From positions 1,366,501-1,430,500 of the forward strand of contig NC_134032.1 of the NCBI RefSeq assembly GCF_964204645.1: DNA of 64,000 nt, given 5' to 3'. Shown here one piece after another: positions 33,755 through 43,008 of this stretch; positions within the stretch are counted from its first letter, which is position 1, and every line of letters begins with the position of its first letter. The DNA is from Tubulanus polymorphus (taxonomy: Eukaryota > Nemertea > Palaeonemertea > Tubulaniformes > Tubulanidae). Under the pieces are notes generated by a model. That model was not told the origin of the DNA and did not search any database. It saw only the letters and a list, made by a program, of their open reading frames with translations. The position numbers were made by a program, and so were the translations under genes.

Positions 33755-33760
33755 AATAAA
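33755..33760 (+). terminator. Candidate poly(A) signal for the dve-type transcript
   Basis: AATAAA, the first seen on the plus strand after the exon 5 stop codon in my reading; another lies at 36282. The intervening minisatellite would fall in a 1.5-kb 3' UTR. Confidence 0.3.
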
Positions 33761-34855
33761 ACTGAATTGAGATTGATTCTACTAACTGTACTGGCGCTGG
33801 GCAGCACTTTGTCTCTCGACGTTTTAATTCACGTCGCCGAGACTGTCTGCCGACGGGTTAATTATTTTTTTTTTTGGGGATCCCGGTTTTAATGAGGGTT
33901 GATTCCGACCGAAACGATGAAATTTAGACTGGCGTAAATCTGTAAATAGCGCGTCGGGGCTAGATTCGTAATCGATCTCCGCGACTGACAAACAAACTTC
34001 CAAGCAATATATAAAATAGATGCATTTATCCTAAACGTATGATGAAAACGATGATGATGATGAAAATGTCTCGGTTTCCTGTCTATATTTTGCCCATCTG
34101 AGAATTCGACGAATTTCAAAACTTTTTGAAATCGTCCGCCAAATTAAACGTTTTTTAATACATTCCATTTTTATCCGATGTAAATTTGCTAAACTTATTC
34201 AGTATTCGAAGCCAAATTCAGTCTGATGTTTTTACTGCCCCCCGTGCGCGTGTGTTAGGAGTCATTTTTAGATGATTTCCTCAAATTTCATTATGGTGAT
34301 GTCGATAAAATCGAAATGAAATTTCCACTCAAATCCAAACTTACTCTATTATCGTCTCGCGAGCCTGATTTTTAATAAGCTTTAAAATTAAGAAAAATCG
34401 AATTTGATAACGTCTCATTAAACGGTGTCTCATTGATTAGCGGCTCATTAATTAGGAAGTTAATTAATCGCTTGCGATCGTGCGGCATTATGGTTTTTAA
34501 AACTTGATGAATAAAAAAAAAAACTGTTTTACGCGGTATTTTATCGTTTACGTCGAATGATTGTATCATGAAGATTTCTGTGTTTTCAATTGAAATATAA
34601 ATCGATTATGATTATAATGATTATTATGATTATTATTATTATTATTATTGATATTAGATGTGCTATCACCAGTAATTATTCCACCTTCGTTTTATATAAG
34701 TTATTATTATTACATTTACTATATTTCGCTTATTTCTAATGCATTAAACATTCCATTTAAACGTTTCAATATTTCCACATATTTCGGGGTGGATTGAAAA
34801 GAAAAAAAAATCGAAATTTTAACGAAACTGCGAAAGAATGCAGTTTGATGCTGGT

Positions 34856-35395
34856 ATAAATCTGCTGTCTGTACCCTGAACACCTCAGACAATCTGCTGT
34901 CTGTACACTGAACACCTCAGACAATCTGCTGTCTGTACCGGGCACCACCTCAGACAATCTGCTGTCTGTACCCTGAACACCTCAGACAATCTGCTGTCTG
35001 TACCCTGAACACCTCAGACAATCTGCTGTCTGTACCCTGAACACCTCAGACAATCTGCTGTCTGTACCCTGCACCACCTCAGACAATCTGCTGTCTGTAC
35101 CCTGAACCACCTCAGTCAATCTGCTGTCTGTACCCTGAACACCTCAGACAATCTGCTGTCTGTACCCTGCACCACCTCAGACAATCTGCTGTCTGTACCC
35201 TGAACACCTCAGACAATCTGCTGTCTGTACCCTGAACACCTCAGACAATCTGCTGTCTGTACCCGGCCCCACCTCGGACAATCTGCTGTCTGTACCCTGA
35301 ACACCTCAGACAATCTGCTGTCTGTACCCTGCGCCACCTCAGACAATCTGCTGTCTGTACCCTGAACACCTCAGACAATCTGCTGTCTGTACACT
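34856..35395. repeat. 32-bp minisatellite
   Basis: About seventeen copies of ctgctgtctgtaccctgaac then acctcagacaat (starts at 34861 and 34893). A longer variant with ccaccacctcag recurs every second to fourth unit. Confidence 0.92.
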
Positions 35396-36774
35396 GTTAT
35401 GTATCCACTGTCTGTAAACCCTATCTGTAAACCATCACTAACCAAGTAGGCCAATTCATTCACTGTTCATCCATTCTTTTATGGATGGATGGATACAGGT
35501 CTGCATGCATCTGTAGCCCAAAATTTGGTGCCATTTGGCTGCTGATGTCAAAATCAATACCGGTACTTTTTAACAAAGTTTTTCAAGCTGAATTTGAAGA
35601 CGCTTTCATCAATCGCATTGATAATCAATGATACATGTACCAATATCTACCCGAGTAGCATCTGCAACCTTAAGGTAACGCAATCAGTATCAAGATGTCC
35701 TAGTAACAGCCTTTGTTGGTCACCAAAACCGGCGCTTAATTCGTAAGTTTTATCGCAGACGCTTCGATGAATTGTCTTGAGGTTTGGTTACAGATATCAT
35801 CACGAGATAAATTTGATCGGACGAAAGCTGAACGTCCTGCGATCTTTTTCAAAAATCGCCATTTTAAGTGTGGATTCCCTCTCGATGGTTCGCCGTATGG
35901 CAGTCAGATTTATACCTGCGTTAACTAATACGTGATCTCCTCCTCGGGCGCCGTTTCAATCGGGAGGTGGTTCACCGTGTTTTCGACCGTTTGGACTGAA
36001 TTTTTCTCCGATTTTGATTTTCTGGTTGATTTCATCGTCGTCTCGATTTTGAATTTAATTTTTCCAAATGAATTCGTAAGATCGCTATATTTGCACCGAA
36101 CTCGCTGTACTATTGTTAAAAACACACAGATTATTTTAGATTCAATAAGATAAAGATATATATGAATATATATATATATATATATATATTAACACTAAAT
36201 CTATGTATACAAATAATTGTTTTGTACAAATATCGTTTTTTGTACATATTTTCTGGAGATGAAGAAAAGGAAAAAATGAAAAATAAACTATTGTCAATGA
36301 CACCAATTTTAAAACGCTGCGTATTTCAGTTTATTTACTTGGGATATTGGTTCGTTTACTCTGTTTCACTGACCCAGTTTCACTGACCCAGTTTCGCCCG
36401 TTCGAATGACCCAGTTTCGTCCTGTTTGACCCAGTTCTAAACCTTGGTTTCTACGAACAGGTTATTATTGTCTTTAATTCAATTGAAGAAAAAACCCTTC
36501 CTCGCTGATCGACTCGTGCTCCGGCTATCGTCGATTTCTACCTCCCCCTGGTGACACCCGTGTTAACTAATCCATTACCAGAAACATTCGAGGGCAGTTA
36601 GTTATTCCAAGCCTTGTGAATATTGTCCATCGAGGCATCTTTTATGGATAAGGACACATAATATTCGACAGGTTTTTAGTGCGGAACATTAAATTTTTGG
36701 CAAGTATTCGGTGAATTTTGTTCCGTCAAAAATGTTCTCTAAATATTGTCTGTTTTTTTTTTTCATAATTCCAG

Positions 36775-36880
36775 TGACCAGACGATCACGTGGACAGATC
36801 ACGCGGTACGCTGTGCTGTGATTGGTCTACTGAAAGAGACTAGTCAAACAATCCTTGCTTCCCAGTGTCCACTTTCTCAG
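36775..36880 (+). CDS. Second module, exon a: CUTL first half
   Basis: Acceptor tttcataattccag, donor TCTCAG|gtaaat, phase 2 in and phase 0 out. Encodes DQTITWTDHAVRCAVIGLLK, then ETSQTILASQCPLSQ. It starts with T like exon 4 of the upstream gene, so both yield the same Ser codon after exon 3. Confidence 0.88.
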
Positions 36881-39800
36881 GTAAATGTGTAAATCTTTAA
36901 TGTTTCTTCATTAACCCTTTCAGTGCTGACTTATTAATACCCTTTAGTGCTAGAGATAATTTTTAAATTTTAAAAAATTCCACCCTAGTGTGTTGAATAA
37001 CGGGAATACCATTATAGTGCGTCTACACTGCGGCGCGGTGTATCGTTAGTTACTAGTATTTCACTATGTTTGTCAGGTGCTGCCATTTTTCAAGAGAGAT
37101 AATTACTAATAACATCAATACACCGCAGTGTGGTGTACTAGCAAAATCCATCACTGATTTACACACCGCACTGCAGTGTAGACGCACTGAAAGGGTTAAT
37201 CGAACTTGATTAAAAGACCTACCCCTTTTTCAAAAGCTGGTTAGTTAGCCCTAAGGGGAGGGGATCCAGGGTCCAATTTCAACTACCTCAACAAAAATGG
37301 GCGCTTTGAAATTAAGGCGCATCATAGGAATCAACCCCAATTCACAGTGCGAACAATTTTCGACTATCTATGATGATATTTTTGCAAGAACCTGACTACT
37401 GTGTTCAAAGTGGTTTGAATTATGTTCAGCCTTTCTTCAAGAAGGGTATATCAGATTATTGGGATGCCTCGTGAGGCATGTGGGTTGGGGGGGACCCTGG
37501 ATCCACCTGGTTTTATTCGTCATACGTTTCAACTAATTTCTACATGTATTTATTTTCCGCTAGTCTCTGATATCGAACATCGCGAATTTGAAATATTCCG
37601 CGAAAATCAGCCGTGAAAAATGTCGGGAATTCGGCGTGTGGTACGACAAATACCGCCGAGGTGAGTCATTTCCGGTTCTGGGGCCGGTTCCATAGTCAAG
37701 ACTTAAGACCAAAAGTGGTCTTAAATCTTAAGACTGGTCTTAAGTTGTTAGATTGGTTATGGAACTAAGATGGTCGTAAATTGGTCTTAAGTCTAAGCCA
37801 TGACTATCGAACTGGGACCTGGTCTCTCAGAATTTATATACAGTTAACACCCAGTTGGTGGTCGCATATTCTACTTCGGGTAGGCGCTAATTTAGATAAT
37901 ACGTTATTAAGATTATTAGGAGAATGAACCAGGAAAATTACTTATCAACTAATTAACTCATTTAGTTACTGATTTGCTTTAAAATCTAAATTTGCAAATG
38001 GCGTTGATTAAGGCGATCATTATGCGAGGTGTTACTAAAGTTTTGGTTTCCTGTTGTTCTATCTCAGAGAAGTTTTCCAATGAGACGGCAGGAGGCGCCA
38101 CTGAAGGGGCTGTTAAAGATACGAGGCTGACGTTCCACCCGAAATATGAATTACCGATCATGAGGAAATGGTACAGCGAGTGTAATAACCCGACAGATCG
38201 GTTACTGGAGCGGTGAGTATCGTCAGTGAGGGAGGGTTCTATCGTCAACTCTTCAGCGGGTTGGCAGCCTGTGGCAGCCTTGTGTGGCAGCCTGTGGCAG
38301 CCTTGTGTGGCAGCCTGTTGCAGCCCTGTGTTTGTAGTAACAACAGGCAGTAAGGTTCTGTGTAGAGAGAATCCAACAATAATAAGGAAAAAAAAGTGCG
38401 AAAATGTTTCCTTGAGCTAGTGTAGTTTATTCAGCGTTTTGACTATATCCTTATAGTCATCTTCAGGAATACTGTATTCCTTGAGCTAGTGTAGTTTATT
38501 CAGCGTTTTGACTTTATCCTAATAATCATCTTCAGGAATACTGTATTCCTTGAGCTAGTGTAGTTTATTCAACGTTTCGACTATATCCTAATAGTCATCT
38601 TCAGGAATACTGTATTCCTTGAGCTAGTGTAGTTTATTCAACGTTTCGACTTTATCCTAATAGTCATCCTCAGGAATACTGTATTCCTTGAGCTAGTGTA
38701 GTTTATTCAACGTTTCGACTATATCCTAATACGTTGAATAAACTACACTAGCTCAAGGAATACAGTATTCCTGAAGATGATCGGATATAGTCGAAACGTT
38801 GAATAAACTACACTAGCTCAAGGAATACAGTATTCCTGAAGATAACTATTAGGATATAGTCGAAACGTTGAATAAACTAAACTAGCTCAAGGAATACAGT
38901 ATTCCTGAAGATAACTATTAGGATATAGTCGAAACGTTGAATAAACTAAACTAGCTCAAGGAATACAGTATTCCTGAAGATGACTATTAGGATATAGTCG
39001 AAACGTTGAATAAACTAAACTAGCTTCAGTTACATTTTCGGACTTATTTTCGTTATTATCGTGGGATTCTCTCTGCATCGCTTCAACACGGATCCAGAGT
39101 GTTTTATCAATCGTGAGTAAGGTTGTGTATGATTATATTGTAGTTATGTGACGGAACTGAATGAAAGCGCGACGCGACACGACCGCGCTCAGCTGACCGT
39201 ACACAATCTGAGAAACTGGTGGAAAAACGAGCGACAACGAGAGAAAAAACACGGACCGCGGACTATGAAATTCCAGGAGCCGAGGCCGTGTTTTACTTAC
39301 TACGGTGAGCAGCCTATTTACCCCTCGTCCCGTATGAGCTTTTTCCCACTCTACAGTCAACAGATATCAACTTATTTTCTCATAAGTTCTCGGTATTTGG
39401 ATGGGGGAGCAAGGATGTGTTGTTTTGTGTCTGGCGTAGAAAGGTCATCATCTTAAAACCCTTTGAGTACTGACTAATTAATACCCTATAGTGCTGGAGA
39501 TAATTTGAAAATTCTGAAAAATTCCACCCTAGTGTGTTGAATAACGGGAATACCACTATAGTGCGTCTACACCACGGCGCGGTGTATCATTAGTTACTAA
39601 TATTTCACTGTTCGACAGGTGCTGCCATCTTTCAATGGAGATAATTAGTAATTACTAATTAAATCAATACACCGCAGTGCGGTGTACTAGCAAAATCCAT
39701 CACTGATTTATACACCACACTGCGGTGTAGACGCACTGAAAGGGTTAAAACGAAACCTCAAAACATATCTTTTTACTAGGAAAGCTTTTACCATTGAATA

Positions 39801-41355
39801 ATGTCTCTTACAGTGTTAGTTTTCATGTTCTTGTATTGCAATGGTATTTTTAATGATTTTATAATTTCATGTATATTTCTAATCAAAAGTAGGAAAACGA
39901 AAGTATTATATGTTTGGGTCCTGTGATAAATTCTGTTAAAAGTTCGTCGCGCCCTCTGGTGGGATAACTTGGTCTCGATCTCGATGAGTAACGCCAACGG
40001 CAACCAATTGTGGCTTTTTGTTAGCAGGGGATAGAGGGTTAACTGAACTTAGATAAACTGGAGCCGCTGTTTGAAGGCTTCAGTCGACAGAGCGTTTTAT
40101 CACTTCCTCGGAGAGATGGTTCCAGTCAATGGTAGTCCGCACAAAGAATTAGTTCGAATATTCAGGGTCCAGTTCCACGGTTCTGAGTTAAGATTTGACT
40201 CTGAGTTAACTCAATGAAAATGAACTAACTTTAACTCAGAGTTAACTCTAACTCACAACTGTGGAACTGGGTCCCGAGTTCAGAGTTAACTCTAACTCAC
40301 AACTGTGGAACTGGGTCCAGGGGTTTTGGTATTCGGTACCACTAAACAGTTACTGTTATTCCGCACATTACGTGTAATCGGGTTTAAACTTACTAAGTCT
40401 GGATTGAATTTAGGCTTGACGAGTCGTTTTGCCCTAGGCCAGTTGTAAATAGTCTGTGTTGCGGGTCCACTTTGTATTCGATATTTGGTAAATGAGAAAA
40501 TAGACAAGTTGGGATTCGAGACGCGTCGGTGCATGAAGCGTTGAATAAATAAGGGCGGCTCCGAGTTTTACGCAATGGTTACCTTGATGAATAAAGAATT
40601 TCGAAATTTATTTTCTTGCAGATGAAACGGCGGCGAACCCGGCCTCCGGTAAAGTACATATAACATTCGATACAGTGCACGAGATACCTCTACTACGTCA
40701 CTGGTACACGAGTAATAAAAAACCATCTAACGAGTTACTGCAGCACTACGCGAACACGTTAAACCACAGTCCGGTCAGAGACGGAAAACCGAAAGTGAAT
40801 TATCATAAACTACGTAACTGGTGGAATAACGAAAAACAACGCGAGCGCAAATCCGAACAGCATCAGCTGCCGAGACGCGGTCCCGGTCGACCTCCCAAAT
40901 ACCCGGCTTTAAACGAGCAAGCTAAAACAACCGATAACAGCGCCGCTACCGCGACTAGCGGCGCCGAACCGTACTATAAGAGACAGAGAACTAGCGATCA
41001 TCATCAGCAGGGCGAGAGGCCGGTGTCTCAGAACGAGCAGCCGCCTGTCGCGCCGTCCTCTCCGCCGTTACAGTTGACTAATCTGGTGAACTCGCCGAGT
41101 CGCGCGTCTGGAATCCAGCGCTCGAGTCCGATCTCCCAATCTCTGAACTTTCATCACCACGGTTTAGATTTACTGGCCGAATCTCAGTTCTACGGGGGAC
41201 ACGCGCCCGGCGCTATGATGTTTACGGCGTATCAGCCGAGCTCGTCGACGCCACTATTCCCGTCGCCGAGCCCGTATCGACCGCTGTCGCTGAGTAACGC
41301 TCGCGAAAGCCCGTCTGAACGATCATCGCAACATAGTAACAAGGACAACACGTAA
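36775..41355 (+). CDS. Second Compass/SATB-like homeobox module: CUTL plus two homeodomains plus AT-hook, five exons, 413 aa, no start codon found
   Basis: Exons 36775-36880, 37564-37660, 38068-38212, 39144-39304 and 40622-41355 join in frame with phases 2,0,1,2,1. They encode a CUTL domain (residues 1-67 of the module), homeodomain a (about 85-152), homeodomain b (about 180-250) and an AT-hook RRGPGRPPK at 254-262. The CUTL half CPLSQSLISNIA and CREFGVWYDKY is closer to vertebrate SATB than exon 4/5 upstream is. Helix 3 is NLRNWWKNER (a) and KLRNWWNNEK (b), so b lacks Lys50 and Arg53. No ATG exon or CMP domain precedes it in 4.6 kb. Exon 3 of the upstream gene (phase 2) could splice to 36775, giving a 587-aa CMP-CUTL-HD-HD protein. 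Otherwise it is a tandem paralogue that lost CMP or starts in an unseen exon. Confidence 0.85.
36911..37199. mobile_element. piggyBac-like TTAA MITE, copy 4
   Basis: TTAACCCTTTCAGTGC to gcactgaaagggTTAA, 289 bp, in the intron between the two CUTL exons. Confidence 0.88.
37564..37660 (+). CDS. Second module, exon b: CUTL second half
   Basis: Acceptor ttttccgctag, donor CGCCGAG|gtgagt, phase 0 in and phase 1 out. Encodes SLISNIANLKYSAKI then CREFGVWYDKYRR, a strong CUTL match. The exon border falls at the same domain position as 25394/30277 upstream. Confidence 0.88.
37680..37819. repeat. Foldback MITE, family B
   Basis: GGGGCCGGTTCCATAGTC at the left, gccatgactatcgaactggg at the right. Confidence 0.75.
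38068..38212 (+). CDS. Second module, exon c: linker and helix 1-2 of homeodomain a
   Basis: Acceptor gttctatctcag, donor GAGCG|gtgagt, phase 1 in and 2 out. Encodes a Gly/Ala/Thr linker, then KDTRLTFHPKYELPIMRKWY and NNPTDRLLER. The homeodomain is interrupted here by a 0.9-kb intron. Confidence 0.85.
38240..38330. repeat. Short tandem array (tgtggcagcct)
   Basis: Repeats of gcagcctgtggcagccttgt just downstream of exon c. Confidence 0.8.
38400..39030. repeat. Inverted tandem array of a 69-bp Penelope/hammerhead-like unit
   Basis: Five direct copies of a 69-bp unit (ccttgagctagtg at 38410, 38479, 38548, 38617, 38686), then an abrupt switch at about 38733 to inverted copies up to 39030. Each unit carries, on one strand, ctgaagatgactattaggat then atagtcgaaacg: a CTGANGA box, a six-pair stem and a GAAAC box. 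It lies in the intron that splits homeodomain a. Confidence 0.85.
39144..39304 (+). CDS. Second module, exon d: helix 2-3 of homeodomain a and linker
   Basis: Acceptor tatattgtag, donor TACTACG|gtgagc, phase 2 in and 1 out. Encodes YVTELNESATRHDRAQLTV, then HNLRNWWKNERQREKKHG with Trp48, Trp49, Lys50, Asn51 and Arg53, and a Pro/aromatic linker. Confidence 0.87.
39453..39748. mobile_element. piggyBac-like TTAA MITE, copy 5
   Basis: TTAAAACCCTTTGAGTACTG at the left, gcactgaaagggTTAA at the right. Two extra A residues follow the left TTAA. Confidence 0.82.
39949..39963 (-). promoter_or_regulatory. CTCF-like core
   Basis: The minus strand reads CCCACCAGAGGGCGC, matching the CTCF consensus through the core. 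Located in the last intron of the second module. Confidence 0.45.
40165..40319. repeat. Family A MITE with a partial tandem unit
   Basis: GGGTCCAGTTCCACGG to aactgtggaactgggtcc, plus one extra right half. Confidence 0.8.
40622..41355 (+). CDS. Second module, exon e: homeodomain b, AT-hook, C terminus
   Basis: Acceptor attttcttgcag, phase 1 in, TAA stop at 41353. Homeodomain b starts KVHITFDTVHEIPLLRHW and ends YHKLRNWWNNEKQRERK: position 50 is Asn and 53 is Lys, unlike the other three homeodomains here. RRGPGRPPK is a canonical AT-hook core (GRP), fitting an SATB-like role at AT-rich DNA. The tail is Pro/Ser/His-rich with PSPYRPLSL near the end. Confidence 0.9.
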
Positions 41356-41545
41356 ATTACGTGAACTAGATGAACATCGCAAATTGAAGAGAAACCGACG
41401 ATTATGAAGAAAATGTTAAAGAGCATGAATAGTGACGTCCCGATTCTTAATTCTTAACTATTAAGTAAGAATCGGTTTTTCGACTGGGTTTTATATAAAC
41501 TGATTGGAACAGTAGAATGTGGAGTTGTTGGACAATCTGCGTCCT

Positions 41546-41791
41546 GGGTCCAGTTCCACAGTTCCGAGTTAAGATTTGACCCCGGGTTGAAACATTGAAA
41601 ATGAACTAACTTTAACTCAGAGTTAACTCTAACTCACAACTGTGGAACTGGATCCTGAGTTAAGATTTTGACTCTGAGTTAAAACATTGAAAATGAACTA
41701 ACTTTAACTCAGAGTTAACTCTAACTCACAACTGTGGAACTGGATCCCGAGTTCAGAGTTAACTCTAACTCACAACTGTGGAACTGGGACC
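41546..41791. repeat. Family A MITE, about two tandem units
   Basis: GGGTCCAGTTCCACAG, then two copies of aactcacaactgtggaactg, and an end at gtggaactgggacc. Confidence 0.82.
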
Positions 41792-42820
41792 TGTAGTTTA
41801 AGAACGATTCGATGTCCTGCCCCCAAACTCATCTATCTCGTTAATAATACTGTAACCGGTAACGCAAGTTTACCTTTAATGTCATTATCCTTGTTTTATA
41901 TCGTTAAAAACCTCTCTCGCGTTCGATCATGGCTCATAAAATTCAGTTCTCTTATTTTTTGTTCAAATGTGGGTTTTATCTTCAATTGCGGCTAACTGGT
42001 CGATATAAACCAGATCACACGAATCTCAAGACATTTCCAAATGCGAAATTTGTACGACGTATTTTATTTTTACTTTGAGTAAACTGTAGGTTTCTGTGAG
42101 ATGTTCGGTAAAAACTTGGAACTTCAGTCGGAAAAGTTCAGACCGACGAAAAAACGTCCGAAAAGTTCGACCGAGAATGAGTTGGATTTAAGTAAGACGC
42201 GTCGTAGCTCTGGGATTAGCTGTTATAAAGAAAACTAACGAACCGGACTAGTCCAACTTTCCGACTAGTCCAACTCACAGCGATCCGACTTGCAGTGGTT
42301 TTAATATATTTTATTTTGATGTAAATACATGTAGTTTTATGTACGACGACGCGCGCATGCGCAGTTGAATATTTATTTCAGTGTTTGTACTGCGAATATA
42401 TTTCACATCGCAGAACATCTTGAAATGGGCGGACTGATTTCTGATTTGCTTGTCAGACATCGCGCGTGGACGCTGGACAACTCATTGCTAACTGTTGAAC
42501 GTGTTAATATGGGGTATGATGGGATGTAGTCTGATTCAGGGAGGGGTGCTACGACCGACCCTCCACTCGGATCCGGCCCTAGCCCTCGCTATATCGATAT
42601 ACTGCGTTCTGTAAAACAAATTCGCGACCTTTGTGTTTCAATAATTGATGTTTGTATTATATATATATATTACTTTGTTTTGGATGTTCTGAATCGGTGT
42701 TAGAAATTTCTGTGAAATCAAATATCTAACTATTGATGAAATCTGTTCAAATCTTTATCTGTAGCCGAATCAATATTACCAATTAAAGTTTGTTCGATTT
42801 TTCCCGTGATTTTGTAATTG

Positions 42821-42826
42821 AATAAA
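42821..42826 (+). terminator. Candidate poly(A) signal, second Compass module
   Basis: AATAAA, 1.47 kb after the stop codon and only four bases from the minus-strand signal of the convergent Ig gene. Confidence 0.45.
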
Positions 42827-42830
42827 AGCA

Positions 42831-42836
42831 TTTATT
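42831..42836 (-). terminator. Candidate poly(A) signal, Ig gene
   Basis: The plus strand reads tttatt, so the minus strand has AATAAA, about 100 bases after the Ig gene stop codon. Confidence 0.55.
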
Positions 42837-42934
42837 ATCGATGATATAGTTCATTATTGTTCATTATCAGTTTTGTCTCGTGAAGAGGCGCTGTTGTAGT
42901 TTAGTTCGTCGTTTTGCCGCGTTAGGGCGCTGCT

Positions 42935-43008
42935 CTATCCGATAGTGACGAGGACTGACGCTAGGAAACTCCACATTGTGACGGTCACCGCACAAGATAA
43001 ACCAACAG
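42935..43008 (-). CDS. Ig gene last exon: hydrophobic C-terminal tail
   Basis: Acceptor tatatgttgcag, phase 1. Encodes AVGLSCAVTVTMWSFLASVL then VTIG and TAG. A hydrophobic segment ending at the stop fits GPI-anchor processing; a very short transmembrane tail is the alternative. Confidence 0.75.

Larger units (their letters stand above)
32203..36774. other. Gap between the two Compass modules
   Basis: 4.6 kb with no CMP-type exon seen on either strand. It holds ACATGT-rich words at 32470-32680, the 47-52-bp array (32780), a candidate poly(A) signal (33755), the 32-bp array (34856) and a short (TA)n at 36165. Small ORFs at 33644, 33889 and 35925-36153 show no family resemblance. Confidence 0.6.
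41356..42845 (+). other. Presumed 3' UTR of the second module
   Basis: No ORF. It contains a family A MITE tandem (41546-41791) and ends at the poly(A) signal AATAAA at 42821. Confidence 0.5.

Noticed and set aside
33644-33892. Possible CMP or signal exon for the second module
   Set aside because: Ile/Leu-rich translation of AT-rich DNA with no CMP residues and no suitable phase 2 donor.
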